Source: Geosiphon pyriformis
Taxonomy: Eukaryota > Glomeromycota > Glomeromycetes > Archaeosporales > Geosiphonaceae
Direction: 5' to 3'
NCBI GenBank assembly: GCA_016748015.1
Contig: JAAOMT010000098.1
Coordinates: forward strand, 263,635 to 327,634
Length of the DNA: 64,000 bases
Shown here: piece after piece, positions 58,021 through 64,000 of the stretch
How positions within the stretch are numbered: position 1 is the stretch's first letter
Layout of the letters: every line of letters starts with the position of its first letter
Notes under the pieces: model-generated
Seen by the model: only the letters and a program-made list of their open reading frames with translations
The model's database searches: none
Told to the model about the DNA's origin: nothing
Position numbers and translations under genes: made by a program

Positions 58021-58653
58021 CTAAATATTGGTCAAATAATGAATATGATTGCTAGTATGGAGCCCTTTTTTAATTATAGATGCCAAAGTTGGTGTGAAAA
58101 TGTATTTATTGGGTATATATCGGAATTTTCATGCTCTAAGTTTTATTACTGGTCACATTTTTTTTCTTAAGAAAAGATAAATTTGAACTCTGTTCCTAGT
58201 TAATTTGCTCGAGCAATGTTCTATTAACAAACTTGTTCCTGGAAAATTCCATTGGGCCATTATTCTCGCTTGTAGGTCTGTTAATTCTTTCTTTTAATAC
58301 AGAGAAAAAGTAATCTCATTAGCCAAAGTTTGATCCAAAGTAACTTCATCAATACCCACAGCAACAGCCTCCAAAGTATTACCAGCCTTTGAAACACTAC
58401 CAGTCTCCAAAGCACCAAGAGCAATAGTACTGTCTCATATGTCAACTATTATTAAAACTCTTATAATACCCACAAACAGCAAGCCAGATATAATAGTTCT
58501 GTTATTGTTTTCTGATGGCAGTGGCAGCTTATAAAGAAGAAGAGTAATTGAATGTTGTAATATTTCAGAAATTTTGTTTAGTGTTCTACAATTATTTCTA
58601 GAAACTTTTCTAATTTTTTTTACTATCATAAAAAGAATGATTTCCATTGACAA
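58021..58653 (-). pseudogene. ORF-C of the pogo-like element, copy 2 (unknown function)
   Basis: Same length (633 nt) and position as copy 1. It begins MSMEIILFMIVKKIRKVS, with a TGA after codon 72 where copy 1 has Trp (DIWYST). Beyond it DEVTLDQTLANEITFSLY, LTDLQARIMAQWNFPGTS and YIPNKYIFTPTLAS are readable. No domain recognised. A hydrophobic N-terminal stretch (IILFMIV) and a second (ISGLLFVGIIRVLIIVDI) could be membrane segments, but the content of Ile/Leu is high throughout. Confidence 0.62.
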
Positions 58654-59720
58654 ATTGGGAAATCTCCCTGATTGTACATGTCTGATTAAATATGAGATGA
58701 CATCTAATGTTTATATCTAATATCATATGATTATAGTGTGACTATAGAAAGTAGAAATTACTTATATTTTGCTATTATATTTGTAAGAATAGGGATTATA
58801 AGAAGATATATATATATAAATGGTTTTGGTTTTTAAAAAAATGTGATTATAAGAAGATAGTGACTATAACCAGAGGAGCTATAGAGAGAGTTCACTGTAC
58901 TAGAAAGTTTTTGATAATTTCAATCTTGTTTGGATCTGTTTTAATGTTGTCTTTGCTTACAATGTATTCTAAAAACTTTAATTCTGTTTTATCAAAGAAG
59001 CATTTGGTTATATTCAATTTTTATCTGGCTTTTTTTAGTCTCTTAAACACTTGCTATAGATAATAAAAATAATCATTGAATGTTTTTAAAAACACATTGG
59101 TATTATTCAAATAAACAACTACTAATTTCTATAGCAGTTCAGTATAAACAAATTTCATAAGTCATTAGAAAGTGACTAATATATTAATTAAGCCAAATGG
59201 CATAACATTAAACTCAAAATTTCTTTTTCTAATTGTAAAAGCAGTTTTTTTTTTGTCTTCTGGTTTTATGGCTACTTGCCAATAATTACTGTTCAAATCC
59301 AAAGTAGAAAACCATTTTTTTCTTCCAAATACATTGAATAATTTTTGGATTTATGGAGTTGAATAGCTGTTTCCATATGTTATACTATTAAGTTTTTAGT
59401 AATCTACACAAAAGTAGATTTTTCTATTTTTTTTCTGAACTAGTATTACTAACAATAACCATAGACTCATTAATGATTGAATTAATCTATTATTCAATAT
59501 TTGGTTGATTTCTTGTTAAATAATTTTATGGCTTGTTGGTAGTATTCTGTATGTTCTTTGTTTAATTAACATTGCATTTTCAATCTTAATTTGATGTTGA
59601 ATAATATCAGTTCTGCCAAATTCATTTTCACTGGCAAAAATATTGGTGAAATTGTTGAACAACATCTTTAGCTGTATTCATTAAAGTGAGTCTAAATTTT
59701 CCAAGTTTATTTGTTCCAAT

Positions 59721-60119
59721 TGTTTTGATTAGAGCAAATAACATTCTTCTTATCTATATATTGCTTGTAATATAATATCCACATAACTGCACAATTGTAG
59801 AAAATTTAGAATAGTGCTTGGTCAATTTCAGTGCTTAAGTATTTAATAGTGGTTCTTCTTAGTATTTCAATGGTATCTGTCATTGTGTTGTAAATAAGAA
59901 TTTTAATGTATTTACTATTTTTAGCCAATATATAGAGATTGATGATAGCAATTTTTTCTGATTTACAAATAGTGGCTTCTACTTTAAAAACTTGAAGTTG
60001 ATCTCTCATTTTCTTTTCTATAATTACTAAATACTGGTTATATAGTAAAATAAGAATGGATTGGCTAGTGGAAATAATTTCTCTTTTGTTAATTGGTTTT
60101 TCTTTTATTATATTGACTG
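59721..60119 (-). pseudogene. Linker between dUTPase-like domain and RT in LTR-3
   Basis: A 67-codon open stretch (60,009-59,806) reads MRDQLQVFKVEATICKSEKI with NLYILAKNSKYIKILIYN and TIEILRRTTIKYLS, a beta-rich segment. The matching segment in LTR-1 is 9,425-9,620 (VQLFEADFEICS, NLYLLAKAHKHFKIPIHN, VIEIPKGILVGFIS). The function is unknown. Its place in Pol and conservation in both elements suggest a structural part of the polyprotein. Confidence 0.6.
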
Positions 60120-60711
60120 ATATGTCTATTTTATTTATGGATCCAAATTCCTTTATTCTTTTTGCAGTTATTCTTAATTCTTTTCTTGTTTCTACTAATA
60201 TTAACTAAGCTATTTTTACCAAAAATAAGAATATTCTCTGTGTTATTTTTTTATTGGGTTCAATAATATATTATTTTTCTAAGTTATTTTATAATATTAC
60301 AAGAATATTTCTTACATATTCTGTATTAATTATTCCTCCTCTAATGTTGATTCTCTTCTTTGCTAAACTCAATCTAAATACTAATTGAATTATTGTTGTT
60401 GCTAGAATTTTCAGTGCTAATTTCAGATCTATATAAATGCATGAATATGATTCCAATTTGATGACATTGTTTTTGAGATATCTTAAATCAAATTTTGTAT
60501 TAGTATTATGCACATATTTTGACATAATACTCTTATTATTATCACTAAACCATTTGAGTTTTTGTTTTTTGGAAAGATCAGGAAGTGCAATATATTGTTC
60601 TAAGTTTAAATTAAGATTTAAATTATTACTGTTGTCATTGTTATTTTGAATAGAGCTAGAACTGTTGTTATTATCATCATTGTTAGAGTTTAAATTGTAA
60701 TTGAGTGACAA
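60120..60711 (-). pseudogene. dUTPase-like domain of LTR-3
   Basis: A 140-codon open frame (60,711-60,289) starts with an Asn-rich segment and enters the dUTPase fold. Motif 1 is degraded (TKFDLRYL where AGFDL is expected). YIDLKLALKI follows, motif 2 FRLSLAKKRI, and motif 3 GGIINTEYVRNI. After frame breaks, motif 5 reads IKEFGSINK near 60,145. It matches the LTR-1 domain at 8,920-9,420 in order and context. The degraded motifs make activity of this copy unlikely. Confidence 0.75.
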
Positions 60712-61086
60712 TTCTGATTTTATTTTGCAGTTACTGATTGGTTTTTTCTTTTCTGAAATTATGTAGATTATGTGTAATGATGAATTATAGATGAGATTAT
60801 AATCTTTACAATACTTGAAGTTACATAGTATTAAACAATAGTTACATAGTCAGATGTTTAGCTCTTCTAAATACTGTTTTTGCTTTTTTTGTGTAGGTGC
60901 CAAGTCTTGGTAATATTCATAAAATTATTTTGAATTATTTTTAACATCATCAAAAATGTCAAAAGTGAGAATGTATTCTGGTTTGGGTAGTGTAAGTAGA
61001 TTATTTTTAATTTCCAGTAGCTTGCTAGGAGAAGCACTTTCAACTTTAATGCTTGTCATTTTCCAGATCTTGTGTTTATTATGTGG
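60712..61086 (-). pseudogene. Cys-rich region upstream of dUTPase in LTR-3
   Basis: On the minus strand HNKHKIWKMTSIKVESAS, LLEIKNNLLTLPKPEYILTF, QKKQKQYLEELNI, LCNYCLILCNFKYCKDYN are readable. They align with 8,440-8,760 of LTR-1. The Cys pairs LCxxC and YCxxxN echo the zinc-ribbon-like spacing there. Only the second half of the LTR-1 region is present. The first half and the protease are missing, replaced by an LTR fragment. Confidence 0.62.
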
Positions 61087-61217
61087 TGTTACAGATAATT
61101 ACTTGGAGTCTCAAAGCAAATAACAAATCCATAACTTGGTGTTTAATTGATCTATTAATGTTGGTTTTTGGAAGTTAACTGTATCTGAAAGTTTTCATGT
61201 TCTGAAGGTTTTGGTTA
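61087..61217 (-). mobile_element. Displaced fragment of the LTR-3 LTR inside the element
   Basis: TGTTACAGATAATTACTTGG and the next 110 bases align with the LTR at 63,429-63,556 at roughly 80-85% identity by eye. It is the terminal piece of the LTR, in the same orientation. It lies exactly between the gag tail and the Cys-rich region, where protease should be. The identity ends abruptly at both sides. Confidence 0.78.
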
Positions 61218-63291
61218 AGTTTTCAGTTGTTGAATAAAATGTTTTTTGGGGTAACCAAGAGACTTAAATAATGTTGGGAATTTGGATTTTGGGCATATCT
61301 AGTTTTCAAATTTTAAGAGCATGTTTCTGATTATTGGGTAGAAAAACTGGGAATCAGTTAATGGACAACCATTACCAATCTCCAGTTTTGTTGTGTCACT
61401 CTTGGCCTTTGTGTTCTGATTTGAGATAAGTTTTGTGGTAGTGTTTGAATTTGTTGGGACTGGTATATTACTTGCGGCTGTGGCTAATAAATAATAGGTG
61501 TTGTCAGCTGATAAATTGGAGCTTGATATACTAGTAGTTAATAAATTGGCTATTGTATCATTTGGATGTAATAAGATGAGTATTAATCTTGATTTGAGTA
61601 TTAATTCGGAATTTAAAACTTACAATTGGGATGTTAATATTGATTTTCCGATTGTAGGTTCTTATTATAAAAACAGCAGTTAATTCTCAAATGACATTGT
61701 TTATTACAATTGTGACAGCTACATGTCTTTTGCTACTATGGCTAATTAGATAATGATAAAGGATGTATCTGATTTTAGAAGTAATTCACGTTTTCAGAAT
61801 TATTGCATTGTTGGGGTAACTAATAAATTGCATGATTGTCAGTTAAGTATCCTTCTAATTTCTGATTAATTGAATCACTGAATTGTTTCAATTTGGATTC
61901 CAAGTCAGATAATCTATTCATGACTAGGTTTATGGCTTAGGCATAGTTAGTTTCTAATTCAGTAGCTTCAAAATCTTTAGCATTGGTGACTGCAGCTTGC
62001 AAATTGGTTGGATGCAATAGATATATACATTGCAGAATACTGCTGCATAATCCGTGAATAAATTAATTTAGGATTTGAGTCACTGTAAAATAATCAGCAT
62101 CCATTGTTTGTATCTGGTGCAGATTTCTATAGAAGCATCCCAAGTAAGTGGTAACAGCTTTAGTTTCCTTTTGTTTTATGGTAGTGAAAGTGTTGGCTAA
62201 CTGGTTAATGCTGTTATTGTTGCTAAAGTATCACAGAAATTTCAGCTTGAAGGCATTAAAATCTTGGGATTTGTTGACCAAGCTTTAATACCAAGAGTTA
62301 GCAGTATTCTGGAGAACATATGAAATGGCTTGCATGGCTTGTGCCTCATTCCATCCATTGGCTGCAATGGCTTTTTTTACATTATTCAGTCACACTTGGG
62401 CATTGTCTTTTTTGCCAGTAAATTTTTTGAGTTTTGTTATTGAGGTGTAGGCCATTGGATCTAAGTTTGGTTGTTGTGATAGTTGAAGTAATAATTGCTG
62501 AGATAGTATTGACAGTTGTTGAAGTTGTTTAGCAATTGGATCAATTGGTTGTTAATTAATGATGATTTCTGAAGGTAAATTTTGCTGATTAATTAACTTG
62601 GAGTTTGAATTGTTTTGAGTTTGCTGGGTTGAATATTCAGAGTTTCAATTTCTGGATTTTTTGCAATCAGATTTTGATAATTAAATTTTTGATCTTTTTT
62701 TTTCTTTTTTTCTAATGCCATTATCTCCCAAAGACTTGTGGTTCCGAAATCTGGTAGAAGTGGTGGTAATCAGAATTCTGATGGCATTGGTGATTGCAAT
62801 TTAAATCTTTCGAAGTAATCATCATAGGTTCTTAATAATTCCACTTTCTTTTGTTTACTTTGAAATAGTAGTCATCCAAATGTTGATGTTGTGTTTGATA
62901 TGAACATGCTTGCTGATGTAATATTGATGATACTTCTGGGTGTGTAATAATATGATAGATATAGTGGAGATTCAATTTTTTGTTTCTTTCTCATTAGTAA
63001 TTGTATTTTTTTTGGAGTTGCTGCTAGTATTTGTAACTTTTTTTTGCTTTTATCTGCATAAGTAATAGGGAATTGTTGTTGAATGTATCTTTTAATTTCT
63101 TGATTAATTTCTCTGATAATTGGTGCAAAACTGTGATTTTGTGGTAAACTGGTATGTTGGATTAATTCTGTATAGAAATTTTTTTTTGTTGATTCAATGT
63201 CAACTGGTCTTCTCAAAAAATCTGTGATTTTTTTGTTGATGTAAAAGTTGAAAGCTAATTTTACTGGATAATAATTGTTGGTTAATCTCAA
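61218..63291 (-). pseudogene. gag: gag pseudogene of LTR-3
   Basis: The N-terminal 139 codons are open (63,291-62,872, MRLTNNYYPVKLAFNFYINK). Further blocks in order are the core NSWY.SLVNKSQDFNAFKLKF, QKETKAVTTYL and QILN.FIHGL (about 62,050-62,300). A leucine-rich NRLSDLESKLKQFSDSI follows, then a zinc knuckle CHNCNKQCHLRINC (C-x2-C-x4-H-x4-C, about 61,685-61,730) and a Gln/Tyr-rich tail (IIYQPQPQVIYQSQ). Stops and frame changes break it. It corresponds to 5,440-7,230 of LTR-1 and forms the particle protein in this family. Confidence 0.8.
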
Positions 63292-63410
63292 TTGTTGGCT
63301 GTACTGTTAAAATAAAGATTTAGCAAATCCTAAATGGTTTGTCCCTATTATTTCTGATTCTGTCACTTTTGGATGATTGTTGTTAGTGCTGGTTCTCTGT
63401 AGAATTATAT

Positions 63411-63428
63411 CTCACAGGAAGCACCAAA
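63411..63428 (-). promoter_or_regulatory. Primer-binding site of LTR-3
   Basis: On the minus strand TTTGGTGCTTCCTGTGAG follows the LTR end TGTAACA. TGG is the complement of a tRNA CCA end. The same sequence, more decayed, lies at 5,298 (LTR-1), 46,319 (minus) and 1,890. The likely primer is a tRNA whose 3' end reads GGAAGCACCA. Confidence 0.72.
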
Positions 63429-64000
63429 TGTTACAAATGATTACTTGGGGTCTTAAAGCAAATAACAAACTCATAACTTAGTGCTTAATTGATATATTAA
63501 TGTTGGTTTCTGGAGATTAACTGTATCTGAAGGTTTTTGTGTTCTGAAAATTTTGGTTGAGTCCTTTGTATAATAAACAGAGATTCAATAGTTGTTTTTC
63601 AATTGTCTCCCAGAATCACAATTCTATTGAATTTTTTTCTTAGTATGATGGCCAATAATCTTTCTGGTAAGTTATCTTCAAATCTATGAGTTTTTTACCT
63701 TTGTTTCACAGGTCTTTTACCAGTTTCTATGACATCTATAACTCAGCACTTTTTAATCCTTAATCAATTAGTAAAACAAAAAAAATCACAAAGAAAATAA
63801 AAGAAAATAAAAGAAAATAAAGAAATAAGCCAAGACAATTGTAATTTAATATCCCATCAATAGCCATAATCAAGAGCTATTATTCTAGTGTGTTTAAGTA
63901 TTGATTACTATCAACATAAAGAGTTGATAATAAAGAGTAGATTTGAGATAGTGAATAATTTTATATTGATATTTGTGATGTAGAAAGTTGCTTAGATCAA
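63429..64000 (-). repeat. 5' LTR of LTR-3 (partial, continues beyond the window)
   Basis: It begins (on the plus strand) TGTTACAAATGATTACTTGGGG, the TG...CA-type end. It has a homologous decayed LTR at 1,380-1,889 and an internal fragment at 61,087-61,217. It contains a purine tract (AAAATAAAAG repeats, 63,777-63,825) that is the complement of the C/T tract of the other LTRs, next to a GCCATAATCAAGAGC block shared with LTR-1. At least 572 bp are visible. Confidence 0.82.

Larger units (their letters stand above)
54661..58897. mobile_element. Pogo/Tigger-like DNA transposon, copy 2
   Basis: 4,237 bp between TA dinucleotides (54,659-54,660 and 58,898-58,899). The left end CAATAAACTCTCTTTATAAC and the inverted right end CAGTGAACTCTCTCTATAGC are imperfect terminal inverted repeats. 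It aligns with copy 1 throughout, with the same three ORF blocks in the same positions and orientations. It sits in the RT connection of LTR-3. The two copies lie in different elements at different sites, so they are independent insertions. Confidence 0.92.
54500..59720 (-). pseudogene. pol: Reverse transcriptase of LTR-3, split by the second pogo-like element
   Basis: The main part (59,720-58,898) shows TNIFASENEFGRTDIIQHQI-type sequence, LLLVILVQKKNRK, KLNSITYGNSYS, FSTLDLNSNYWQVAIK, FEFNVMPFGLIN, VVVYLNNTNVF (YxDD reads YLNN) and KCFFDKTELKFLEYI. The connection IKNFLV continues after the transposon as STNLTKLKIFLEFAKYY (54,658 leftward), joined in frame when the transposon and one TA are removed. 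Multiple stops are present. Both catalytic Asp codons of the box read Asn. Confidence 0.9.
52153..64000 (-). mobile_element. LTR-3, gypsy-like LTR retrotransposon (runs off the window)
   Basis: Minus-strand element whose 5' LTR starts at 63,429 and continues past the right end. Order from right to left: LTR, primer-binding site, gag with zinc knuckle, a displaced LTR fragment, Cys-rich region, dUTPase-like domain, RT, RNase H, integrase. The left end is cut by LINE-E, so no 3' LTR is seen. A pogo-like transposon lies in RT (54,661-58,897). Domain order and shared primer-binding site link it to LTR-1, but the LTRs differ except for a few blocks. Confidence 0.9.

Overview
The window reads as nuclear DNA of a fungus with a very AT-rich, transposon-packed genome. 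My best guess is an arbuscular mycorrhizal fungus (Glomeromycotina, Gigaspora- or Rhizophagus-like). The reasons are extreme AT content, short GT-AG introns, Crinkler-type (CRN) P-loop and nuclease-kinase genes in small GC-richer islands, and LINEs whose 3' ends carry TAA repeats. The genus is inference. I found no prokaryotic genes, no CRISPR array and no credible tRNA or rRNA gene.

Layout. (1) 1-3,121: AT desert holding a decayed LTR (about 1,380-1,889) and an AT-rich tandem repeat with a unit near 137 bp. (2) 3,122-19,870: a plus-strand LINE fragment, cut within its RNase H region by a Ty3/gypsy-like element (LTR-1, 3,271-18,639, 4-bp target duplication ACAT). LTR-1 is itself hit twice: a solo LTR of another family sits in its 5' LTR (3,449-4,431, target duplication ATGT), and a pogo/Tigger-like DNA transposon sits in its integrase (11,464-15,731, TA duplication). 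(3) 19,871-22,511: the same satellite, then AT desert. (4) 22,512-37,579: three minus-strand LINE copies in a row, two of them near full length with ORF1 (RRM-like plus CCHC) and ORF2 (APE endonuclease, RT, RNase H, zinc finger). (5) 38,340-42,640: a GC-richer island with two host-type genes. One is a P-loop protein gene carrying a 19-bp Nextera/Tn5 adapter sequence. The other is a three-exon coiled-coil/PD-(D/E)XK/kinase gene with six in-frame stops. (6) 42,641-47,480: AT desert made of decayed retroelements. (7) 47,545-52,152: a 5'-truncated LINE. (8) 52,153-64,000: a minus-strand gypsy-like element (LTR-3), with a second copy of the pogo-like transposon in its RT (54,661-58,897). It runs off the right end.

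The most interesting content is of three kinds. First, the two pogo-like copies each carry three conserved ORF blocks of identical length: transposase (1,560 nt), an opposite-strand ORF-B (1,152 nt) and ORF-C (633 nt). The last two have no function I can name. Second, both gypsy-like elements carry a dUTPase-like domain and a Cys-rich domain upstream of RT, and LTR-1 also has an extra ORF after integrase. Third, almost every break in every gene is a premature stop that a C-to-T or G-to-A change would explain, with few frameshifts. The AT deserts contain copies of the same elements pushed much further along that path. This points to a directional C-to-T mutation process (RIP-like or methylation-driven) acting on repeats. 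No transposon gene in the window appears intact as read.
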